The notes under the pieces were generated by a model. The model was not told the DNA's origin, ran no database searches, and saw only the letters and a list, made by a program, of their open reading frames with translations. From NCBI GenBank assembly GCA_964645585.1, contig CAZYAN010000054.1, positions 1 to 25,441 on the forward strand: 25,441 nucleotides of DNA, read 5' to 3'. A program made the position numbers and the translations under genes. Shown in pieces: positions 1-6,734 of the stretch (position 1 is its first letter; every line of letters starts with the position of its first letter). Origin of the DNA: DATGSL01 sp964645585 (GTDB lineage Bacteria; Verrucomicrobiota; Verrucomicrobiia; Opitutales; T3Sed10-336).

Positions 1-92
1 GCGGCGGGCGTTGGAACCTTGCGGGTGCATGATTTGGCGGAATTGGCGGGCTGGCATGAGGCGGTTTCGGTGCCGGAAAACGGGGAGGAGTT
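1..92 (+). pseudogene. Upstream part of the HEAT/hydrolase gene, in a different frame
   Basis: Reading frame 1 from the first base is open and codon-biased like the downstream gene: nearly every codon ends in G or C, with repeated TTG, GCG and GAG. It translates to a sensible stretch ending VSVPENGEEF. At the T run 91-94 the coding signal moves to frame 3, where it continues as LAVFPNGVSVEV. One extra T would join the two frames into one smooth protein. I infer that this is the 5' part of the following gene, which begins before the window, separated by a -1 frameshift or a sequence error. Frame 3 itself has a stop at 57-59, so the large ORF cannot extend upstream without the shift. Confidence 0.55.
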
Positions 93-3029
93 TTGGCGGT
101 GTTTCCGAATGGGGTGTCGGTGGAGGTGGCGGCGGTTTGCCGGGATCCCCGGAATTCGGAGGTTTGGTGGAGGCCGGATGGAACGCTCTTGCCGGAGGGG
201 ACGGTGAAGGTCGTGAGCGGTTTGGAGGAGGAACGACTGCTCGCGCGGATTCGGGCGGGGAAGTCGCGGTTTGGTGTGGGAAAAACGAGCGAAAATACGC
301 CGGAGAATGAGGTGCTGATTTATGTGCGGCGGGTGTATCCGGAAGGCTGGCCGGACGATTTGCACGGGCATATGCTGGAGTGGTCGCGGCCGCCGTCGCG
401 GATGGCGGTGCGGCGGTTCCCGAATGTGCGTTGGCGCGGCGGGGAGATCGGTTCCGGGGAACTGCTTTGGTTTGATGATTTTCCGGACGAGCTGGATTTG
501 ACGGTGACGCTGCCGATGGGGCCGTGGGAGCCGGTTGCGATTTTTGACGGGCGGGAAACGCGGGGATTGGTGAGCGGGGTCGAAGCGGAATTCCGGCGGG
601 GTGGTGCGGAGGATCATAAAGATTTGCTCTTCGAGATCTCGCATAACCTCGATTTTCGGGACTATGGTTTGCGGGTGATGGCGCGGATGCGGGACGGGAG
701 TTCGCGGCAGGTTTTTGAGCAGTCGACGGGGGAGAATCCCGGCGGCGGTTTCCGGACGTATTTGACGTTCAGCGGGAATCCGGGACTGAAGCTGGAAGAG
801 GTGAAGGAGTTTGAGCTGGCGCGGACGACGTTGGCGGCGCGGCGGATCGAGGGGATTCGACTGGGGCCGAAGGCTGTGACGGGGACGTTGGCTGTGGGCT
901 CGGCGGTGATTCCCGTGGCCATGGATGAGAATTCACTGGCGGAGGAAATTCGGGCACTCGATGGCGGCGATTGGCGGGAGGCGTTCGCGCTGGGGAAGGA
1001 ATTGGCGGCGCTTCCCGCGGAGGAGGGGTTGCGGGCAGTGCAGGCGAATTGGAGCCGGATTGAGGATCCGGAAGCGCGCCAACAGGTGTTGAAGGCATTT
1101 TATTTCGCGCGGCATGAGCGGTTGCCGGCGGTGTTGGAGCTCGCGTTGCTGGATGACAGTCCGGAGGTGCAGAGTTGGGCGCTAGGATATCTGAAGGCGG
1201 TGGCGCTGCGGGATTTTTCGGGCAATTATGAAGAGGCGAGGGAATGGTTACGGGAGCGGCGGGATTGGGTGTTGGCGGCCGCGTTCGCGGATGGGTTGGC
1301 GGCCGCGGTGGAGGAATTGCGGGATGCGGATGCGGAGCGGCGGCGGGTTCGGTTGACGCTGATGGAGGAAAATGGGATGCTTTTTCGGGAGTTTCCGGAG
1401 GCGGTGACGGCGGCGGAATTGCCGGAAATTTTGGCGGAATTTGCGGAGGGGGACGATGAGGAGACGGTAATTGCGGCCCTGGGAATCGCGAAATTGAGCG
1501 AGTTTGGTGAAGACTGGTATCGCCGGGTGGCGTTGCCGAGATTGCGGGCGGGAAATCCGTGGCCGGTACGGGATGCGGCGGCGGGGGCGCTGGGGCGGAA
1601 AGGGCATGATTGGGCGCTTGAGGATTTGATGGGCAATCTTGCGGAGGCAGTGGATGCGGAGAGGAGGGAAAGTATCTGGACGGCGGCGCGAGCATTGGCC
1701 GAAATCGGTTCGGCGGAGGCGATTCCGGCGATGATTGGGTTGATCAAGGACGGTGATTCTTACGACACGGTTTACGGAATCGGCTATTTCGGTTTGAGCG
1801 GGTTGACCGGCGTCAATTACGACGAAAAACATGACGGCGCGTGGTGGCGGGATTGGTGGGTGAAGAATCGGGACCGTTATCCGGCGGTGCGGGGTGTGGA
1901 GATTCGGCGAACGGGTGTGGAGGGTGAAGTTTCGGCCGCCGCGCCGGTCGCGGATTTTGAGTCGCTTCGGGAGTTAGTGGCGCGGGTGCGGGAGGCGGCA
2001 GATGCGGGGCGGCTTGGGGAGATGGGCGAGACGTTCCAGGAGATCAACGAGGTTTGCGATGAGCTGCAGGGGAAGAACGGGAATGCCGCGCCCTCGGCGG
2101 AGGCGTGGGGTGTGGACACGGAAACGCATCGGGAAGTATTGCGGCTTTTGGCGGAATTGGAGAACGAGGCCGAGGGGATGAGGAGTTTGGCGAGGAGCGG
2201 AGAGATGTCGGATGACGAGCGGGCGGAGCTATTGCGGCGGGTTTGGACGGAGCGGTTTTGGCCGCGTTGGGAGCCGTTGCTGAAGCTGCTGGAGACGGGT
2301 GCGGACGGGGAAGCGAAAAGCGCAGGCGCGGTGGAGTCACTTCGAGAGCGATTCGCGGGCGGCGATCCGAGGAAGGTATTCTTCCTGATAGATTCATCCG
2401 CCGGTGCGAGCGGGGCTGATGCGGCCCGGCCATTGTTGCTGGTGTTGCCGGGGGGCGATGGCGGGCGGGATTTCAAGGCGTTTGTCGAACGGATCTCGCA
2501 GAACGCGTTGCCGAAAGATTATCTTGTCGCTGAGTTGGTAGCGCCGCGATGGGACGAGGAACAATTCCGTCGACTGGTTTGGCCGACGGAAACGAATCGT
2601 TATCCCGGCATGGAGTTCTCGACGGAACGATTTGTGGCGGCAGTCATCGACGAAATTGAAAAGGACCACAAACTCGACTCTCGCCGCATCTTTATCTTGT
2701 CGTGGTCTTCCAGCGGGCCGGCCGCGTATGCCTCGTCCTTACAGCCGGATACGAGGATCGCCGGATCTCTTGTGGCGATGTCCGTATTCAAGCCAAATGA
2801 ACTTCCGGGACTGGGGCCCGCCAATGAAAAGGCCTATTATATTCTTCATTCGCCTCAGGATTTTATTCCCCTGCGCATGGCGGAAACGGCCCGCGATGTT
2901 CTCGTTCAGGCTGGTGCGGTTACGCATCTGGAAACGTACGAGGGCGGCCATGGCTGGCATGGAGATGTTTGGGGAAACATCCGCCGCGGGATCGAATGGC
3001 TGGAGCAAAATTCTCGCGGACGGCGGTAA
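93..3029 (+). CDS. HEAT-repeat protein with C-terminal alpha/beta hydrolase domain (5' incomplete)
   Basis: The first usable codon is TTG at 93, but it is probably not the true start, because coding continues upstream in another frame. The region around residues 50-270 is beta-rich and not assigned to a family. Residues about 280-590 hold alpha-helical repeats of HEAT/PBS type, ending in the W-rich GAWWRDWW segment often seen after such repeats. A helical linker follows. Residues about 765-975 are an esterase/PHB-depolymerase-like alpha/beta hydrolase. They include LLLVLPGGDGG near the oxyanion region, a nucleophile elbow SWSSSG with Ser872 as likely nucleophile, Asp923 in HSPQDFIP, and His953 in GGHGWHG, so a complete triad can be proposed. 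Both usual glycines flanking the nucleophile are serine. Substrate is unknown. Location cannot be judged because the N-terminus is missing. The gene uses TTG/GCG/CGG codons heavily, unlike the C-ending codons of the next two genes. Confidence 0.8.
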   Translation: MAVFPNGVSVEVAAVCRDPRNSEVWWRPDGTLLPEGTVKVVSGLEEERLLARIRAGKSRFGVGKTSENTPENEVLIYVRRVYPEGWPDDLHGHMLEWSRPPSRMAVRRFPNVRWRGGEIGSGELLWFDDFPDELDLTVTLPMGPWEPVAIFDGRETRGLVSGVEAEFRRGGAEDHKDLLFEISHNLDFRDYGLRVMARMRDGSSRQVFEQSTGENPGGGFRTYLTFSGNPGLKLEEVKEFELARTTLAARRIEGIRLGPKAVTGTLAVGSAVIPVAMDENSLAEEIRALDGGDWREAFALGKELAALPAEEGLRAVQANWSRIEDPEARQQVLKAFYFARHERLPAVLELALLDDSPEVQSWALGYLKAVALRDFSGNYEEAREWLRERRDWVLAAAFADGLAAAVEELRDADAERRRVRLTLMEENGMLFREFPEAVTAAELPEILAEFAEGDDEETVIAALGIAKLSEFGEDWYRRVALPRLRAGNPWPVRDAAAGALGRKGHDWALEDLMGNLAEAVDAERRESIWTAARALAEIGSAEAIPAMIGLIKDGDSYDTVYGIGYFGLSGLTGVNYDEKHDGAWWRDWWVKNRDRYPAVRGVEIRRTGVEGEVSAAAPVADFESLRELVARVREAADAGRLGEMGETFQEINEVCDELQGKNGNAAPSAEAWGVDTETHREVLRLLAELENEAEGMRSLARSGEMSDDERAELLRRVWTERFWPRWEPLLKLLETGADGEAKSAGAVESLRERFAGGDPRKVFFLIDSSAGASGADAARPLLLVLPGGDGGRDFKAFVERISQNALPKDYLVAELVAPRWDEEQFRRLVWPTETNRYPGMEFSTERFVAAVIDEIEKDHKLDSRRIFILSWSSSGPAAYASSLQPDTRIAGSLVAMSVFKPNELPGLGPANEKAYYILHSPQDFIPLRMAETARDVLVQAGAVTHLETYEGGHGWHGDVWGNIRRGIEWLEQNSRGRR

Positions 3030-3278
3030 GTCGTCTAAGCGGAGGAGCCCGGCTACAGACGCGGTGACGGCGGGAGCGGGAGCGGCGATGGTTGCTGTAG
3101 ATAGGCGATGTCCCTGATTTCACCCGCTCTCAAGGCGGTGCGTTCGAAGGACAAAATGCCAACCAGCTTCTCCTTCGTTTGACCAACAACCGGCTCGGCA
3201 ATGGCTCGACATTTAATCCGTTTCATTTCATAATCGTCGTCGCGTCCGGTTGCCAAACACCGGCAACAGCCGTTCATC

Positions 3279-3764
3279 GTGCCCGACGATCTTCAAATTC
3301 GCGAACACATCCGCTTCCAGAAACGGGTCTGGAAACTCCAGCCAGTTGTCTGGTGCCTGATGCTGCTATTTGTTGTCGTCGGATTCTTCGGAACTTTTGG
3401 TGGTGCCGGACCGGCCAACCAGACCAGTGTCACCTCGCCGCCGATCAAGATCGAGTTCGAGCGGTTTCCCATCAAAACCCTTCCCACAGTGGCAACTGTG
3501 GAAATCGACACCGTTTCCGATGACAAAATCGATCTTTGGCTCGATGACGACTATCTCTCCCAAATGGTGCTCCAATACTTCTATCCCGACCCCGAAAAAT
3601 CCGAGAGCCGCGATGGCGGAACCCTCTTCACCTTGTCCGTGACGGAAGGACATACCGCCACTCTTTCTCTCGTTTTTGCACCTGCCAAGTCCGGCCGCGC
3701 CACCACCGATTACCGGATCGAGGGCGTCGGCACCGTGACGATTTCCCATCTGGTATATCCGTAA
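3279..3764 (+). CDS. Small membrane-anchored conserved protein upstream of a DUF421 gene
   Basis: This 161-aa product starts at GTG. A short basic N-terminus (residues 1-22) leads into one hydrophobic segment, about residues 23-42 (VVWCLMLLFVVVGFFGTFGG). About 120 residues of beta-rich soluble domain follow, presumably facing the periplasm. No catalytic motif was seen. Small single-TM proteins of this layout are often found beside DUF421/YetF genes, and here the next gene starts 12 bp after the stop, so they probably form a two-gene operon and may act together. Codons prefer C endings. The function is unknown, and the family link rests on recalled layout and context rather than a database match. 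Confidence 0.75.
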   Translation: MPDDLQIREHIRFQKRVWKLQPVVWCLMLLFVVVGFFGTFGGAGPANQTSVTSPPIKIEFERFPIKTLPTVATVEIDTVSDDKIDLWLDDDYLSQMVLQYFYPDPEKSESRDGGTLFTLSVTEGHTATLSLVFAPAKSGRATTDYRIEGVGTVTISHLVYP

Positions 3765-3776
3765 CGCGATTCCCGT

Positions 3777-4217
3777 ATGGACATCATCATCCGCGTCATT
3801 CTCATTTACCTTTTCTTGATGGTTCTCCTGCGCGCCTCCGGTCGCCGCGCGCTATCCGAACTCACCGGCTTCGATCTCATCCTTCTGCTTATCGTGGCCG
3901 AAGTGACTGACAGCGCCCTTCTTGGCCATTACTCTTTCGTTCAGGCGATATTGACCATTACTGCCCTTTTCACGATCGACATCGGATTCTCCTTCCTGAA
4001 GCAAAGATACCAGAGCTTCAATGACTGGACCGAGGGCACACCAGTCATCATCGTCAAGGACGGGCAATTGCTCCTCGATCGGATGAAGGACCTCCGGATT
4101 GACGAAAAAGAGGTTCTCCAGGCCGCTCGTCAAAGCCACGGACTCACTCACCTTGAGCAAGTCCGCTACGCCGTCGCGGAGGCCAGCGGCGCTATTTCTA
4201 TCATCCCCCGCTCCTGA
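3777..4217 (+). CDS. DUF421 / YetF-like membrane protein
   Basis: The 146-aa product starts at ATG. It has three hydrophobic segments: about residues 3-19 (IIRVILIYLFLMVLLRA), about 31-49 and about 55-74. The N-terminal helix is followed by RASGRRALSELTGFDLILLLIVAE, the usual core of the DUF421/YetF family (R..GRR.LSE.T.FD). The cytosolic C-terminal part, from EGTPVIIVKDGQLL to the end, matches the small DUF421 beta domain. The length is within the shorter end of the family. Members such as Bacillus YetF are poorly characterised membrane proteins, and no transport substrate can be inferred. It follows the small membrane-anchored protein by 12 bp. Confidence 0.87.
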   Translation: MDIIIRVILIYLFLMVLLRASGRRALSELTGFDLILLLIVAEVTDSALLGHYSFVQAILTITALFTIDIGFSFLKQRYQSFNDWTEGTPVIIVKDGQLLLDRMKDLRIDEKEVLQAARQSHGLTHLEQVRYAVAEASGAISIIPRS

Positions 4218-4422
4218 ATGTTTTCCGGGGGATGGTTGGAACGAATCGTTGAGGCTCGTTTCATAAACATCTTGTTCAGCGTGTTATTGCTTCTTCACGC
4301 CCTCCGGGCGGCGGGAACTGATGGACGATGGCGTGTGTGACGAAAGCCAACTATTGAACGGGAAATTTTGACGCGCGCTGCCTGACGGCCCGGGTTCCGA
4401 TGCGGCAGGATCTTTGACAGAA

Positions 4423-4440
4423 GGTGAAAGTTTGTTCACC
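4423..4440 (+). promoter_or_regulatory. LexA-like operator upstream of imuA
   Basis: The 18-bp sequence GGTGAAAGTTTGTTCACC has perfect 6-bp arms (GGTGAA/TTCACC) around a 6-bp centre. Its core GAAA-GTTT-GTTC differs by one base from GAAC-N4-GTTC, the LexA box type known from Gram-positive bacteria. It ends 9 bp before the imuA start. A TTGACA hexamer lies just upstream at 4414-4419, and TATTAA lies downstream at 4441-4446, but their 21-bp spacing is longer than ideal. Position and symmetry suggest repression of imuA-imuB by LexA. No lexA gene is visible in the window. Confidence 0.55.
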
Positions 4441-4449
4441 TATTAAGGA

Positions 4450-5109
4450 ATGCGATCTTTGTCGAATCAGCCGGGCGGACGGGCCGCGGTTTTTCCTTTT
4501 GGGCGCCATGCGTCCCCGGAGGCCGCGCGTGAAAAGCTGGCGGAATTGCGCGGATTGCTCGCGGAGCGGTTTCCGGAATCGCCCCGTCGGACGGAGGAAT
4601 TCATCCCAACCGGGTTCGCGCCAGTAGACGAAGCGGCCGGGGGCGGTTTGCCGCGGGCGGCCGTAACGGAGATCGTCGCTTCCGCCCCGAGTTGCGGCGG
4701 TCAATACGCGGTGCGCGCGATGCTGGAGACCGCGCGGCGGACGCATCAATATCTGGCTCTCGTTGACGGGAGCGACAGTTTCGATCCGCAATCGGAACAG
4801 GAGGAGCTGCTTCCGCATTTGTTCTGGGTGCGGTGCCGTCAAACCAGGCAGGCGCTGCAGGCAGCTGACTTGATTGTCCGTGATGGAAACATCGAACTCG
4901 TCCTGCTCGACCTGCGGGGAAACCGTCTGGCTGAGATTCGCCGCGAACCGCCGGGGATCTGGTTTCGTTTGCAGCGAATGGTCAAAAAAAGCGGCGGCAT
5001 CCTCGCTGTGTTGACCTCGCGCCCGATCGTCAACAGCGCGGCAGTTCGGGTGAAATTGGGCGCGGACAGAAGCCAAGCCAGGAATCCGCGTGAAAAGGCG
5101 GCCGGCTGA
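4450..5109 (+). CDS. imuA: ImuA, SOS mutagenesis accessory protein (RecA-like fold)
   Basis: This 219-aa product resembles the ImuA/ImuA' family, which works with ImuB and DnaE2 in damage-induced translesion synthesis. Visible family features are FIPTGFAPVDEAAGGGLPR (residues 51-69), which is the lead-in to the ATPase core, and a degenerate P-loop region TEIVASAPSCGGQ (73-85) that lacks the GKT of true RecA. Others are a beta strand YLALVDGSDSFDP (101-113), and IELVLLDLR (148-156) in the Walker B position. The ATG at 4450 sits directly behind AAGGA, so spacing is poor and the true start could lie slightly downstream. The 3' end overlaps imuB by 20 bp, which implies translational coupling. A LexA-like box precedes it. 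Identity is supported mostly by order with imuB and dnaE2. Confidence 0.87.
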   Translation: MRSLSNQPGGRAAVFPFGRHASPEAAREKLAELRGLLAERFPESPRRTEEFIPTGFAPVDEAAGGGLPRAAVTEIVASAPSCGGQYAVRAMLETARRTHQYLALVDGSDSFDPQSEQEELLPHLFWVRCRQTRQALQAADLIVRDGNIELVLLDLRGNRLAEIRREPPGIWFRLQRMVKKSGGILAVLTSRPIVNSAAVRVKLGADRSQARNPREKAAG

Positions 5110-6664
5110 GCGGAGCGCGACGACAATGGATCCGACCGCCAACAGCAGCAATAACCCGAGCAAGTTCCGCCCGTGTCCGTCCACGCCCGACTCCGTATCC
5201 GGCGGATTTGCCGTGATCGTTCTTCCGGAATTTGCCTTGCAGGCGGCGGTGCGTCTGGAGAAAGCCTGGGAAGGACGGCCATGCGTGCTCTTGGAGGAGC
5301 GGGGGCGCAAAGCCGTGGCTGTTCAGGTCGATGCGCGCGCTCGCGACGGCGGGGTGATTTTGGGAATGACCGCTCCGCAGGTGCTGGCCCGCTGTCCGGA
5401 CGCGGTGTTGCTCGAGCGATCGCCGGGGCGGGAGGCGCTCGCTCGGGAGACGCTGCTTTCGGCTGCATTTACTGTTTCACCGCGCGTCGAGGAGACGGAG
5501 GAAGGCGTTTGCACGATCGACCTGCGGGGCGTGCCGTGCAAAGGCCTGATCGACCGGGCGCGCCGGCTGGTCTTGGAGCTGGAAAAACTCGGCTTCAACC
5601 CGCGAATCGGTTTTGGGGGCAACCCGTTGCTCGCGCTTTATGCGGCGCGGGAGGCGACGCCGGTCTTGGCGCTGGAGGATGAATCCGCTTTTCTTGCCGC
5701 GCTTCCGCTCGAAGCCGCCGATCCGCCGCCTCGCTTGGCGGAGATCTTGCATCAGTGGGGAGTCAAGACACTCGGCACGCTGACGGCTCTGCCGCGCGAT
5801 GCGATCGTGAAGCGGCTCGGCGAGGAAGGAATCGCGCTCTGGGATCGAGCGGCCGGACGCTGCGACCGCGCGCTTCGACTGACGAGTCTGCCGGAGGAGT
5901 TCGAGGAGACGCTTGAACTCGAGCACGAGATGGAAACGCTTGAGCCACTGCTCTTCGTGCTGCGCAGGCTTTTGGGGCAGCTGACCTTGCGGCTGGCGGC
6001 GGTTTACAAGGTGGCGGAGGAGGTGAAACTGGTGCTGGGACTGGCGGATGAGTCGAATTACGAGCGCCGTTTTCGTCTGCCCGAGCCGACCCGCGACCCG
6101 GATCTTCTTTTCCGGATGCTTCACACACACTTGGAAAACGTCCGGACGGAGTCGGCGATCATTCGCATCCATCTGTGGATGCAGCCGTGCCGGCCGGTGG
6201 CGAAGCAAACGGACCTGTTTGAGGCGACGGTCAAAGATGTCACCGGTTTTGCCGACACCCTCGCCCGGCTGGTGGCCATAGCCGGATCGGGGAACGTCGG
6301 TTCGCCGCGCTTGGAACCGACGCACCGTCCGGACGCGTTCCGAATGGAGTCGCTGCAGAATACCGGATCCCGCGACGGATCCGTCGCGTCAAAGCCGTCG
6401 CGCCTGATTCGTCCGCCGATGCGGCGGTTCCGTCCGCCCATCCCGGCGCACGTCCGAACCCGTAACGGCCGTCCGATCGACATTGAATCGAACGTCATTA
6501 CAGGACGGATACAAAACGCCAGCGGCCCCTGGCGTCTTTCAGGCGACTGGTGGGACAGCCGGCGCTGGGCGCGCGACGAATGGGATGTCGATCTGTATGA
6601 AGGCGGGAGCTACCGCCTCGTTCGTGAAGGAAGGAAGTGGTTCGTGGAAGGGGTGTATGGGTGA
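5090..6664 (+). CDS. imuB: ImuB, catalytically inactive Y-family polymerase homologue
   Basis: The 524-aa product has the Y-family polymerase fold of ImuB. The first polymerase motif, which in active enzymes carries a metal-binding Asp (as in HVDMDAFF), reads AVIVLPEFALQ (41-51). The second motif has CTIDLRGV (141-148) instead of SIDE. It is therefore very probably a non-catalytic adaptor, as known for ImuB. QTDLF at 373-377 fits the beta-clamp-binding consensus QxxLF. The C-terminal segment with GPWRLSGDWWD...YRLVREGRKWFVEGVYG is the typical ImuB tail. The proposed start is GTG 5090, overlapping imuA; ATG at 5126 is an alternative that trims 12 weakly conserved residues. ImuB links ImuA, DnaE2 and the clamp at stalled forks. 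Confidence 0.93.
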   Translation: MKRRPAERSATTMDPTANSSNNPSKFRPCPSTPDSVSGGFAVIVLPEFALQAAVRLEKAWEGRPCVLLEERGRKAVAVQVDARARDGGVILGMTAPQVLARCPDAVLLERSPGREALARETLLSAAFTVSPRVEETEEGVCTIDLRGVPCKGLIDRARRLVLELEKLGFNPRIGFGGNPLLALYAAREATPVLALEDESAFLAALPLEAADPPPRLAEILHQWGVKTLGTLTALPRDAIVKRLGEEGIALWDRAAGRCDRALRLTSLPEEFEETLELEHEMETLEPLLFVLRRLLGQLTLRLAAVYKVAEEVKLVLGLADESNYERRFRLPEPTRDPDLLFRMLHTHLENVRTESAIIRIHLWMQPCRPVAKQTDLFEATVKDVTGFADTLARLVAIAGSGNVGSPRLEPTHRPDAFRMESLQNTGSRDGSVASKPSRLIRPPMRRFRPPIPAHVRTRNGRPIDIESNVITGRIQNASGPWRLSGDWWDSRRWARDEWDVDLYEGGSYRLVREGRKWFVEGVYG

Positions 6665-6716
6665 GTTATTGGTTATTGGTTATTGGGTGAGGGAGGGTGC
6701 AATTATAATGAACCGG
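6665..6716 (+). promoter_or_regulatory. Putative dnaE2 promoter with heptamer repeats
   Basis: The imuB-dnaE2 gap is AT-rich against a GC-rich background. It holds three tandem copies of TTATTGG (about 6666-6686) and a perfect TATAAT at 6704-6709. A TATTGG at 6681-6686 lies 17 bp upstream and could serve as a poor -35 element. A start near 6716 would give a leader of about 19 bases before the dnaE2 ATG. No clear LexA palindrome was seen here, so dnaE2 may be transcribed both from the imuA promoter and from this site. Confidence 0.45.
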
Positions 6717-6734
6717 TATGTTGAAAAATGATAA

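Noticed and set aside
769..1695. 308-codon minus-strand frame inside the HEAT gene
   Set aside because: Extreme Pro/Ser/Ala content and no recognisable motif; a shadow of the G-rich coding strand.
3053..3226. Minus-strand ORF starting MKRIKCRAIAEPVVGQTKE in the gap after the hydrolase gene
   Set aside because: Somewhat protein-like at its start but it ends in low-complexity PSPLPLPPSPRL, has no family, and codon bias is weak. Left as an unassigned intergenic stretch.
4298..4310. Small hairpin CGCCC-TCC-GGGCG after the DUF421 gene
   Set aside because: Only a 5-bp stem with a 3-base loop and no T run, about 80 bp after the stop; too weak to call a terminator.
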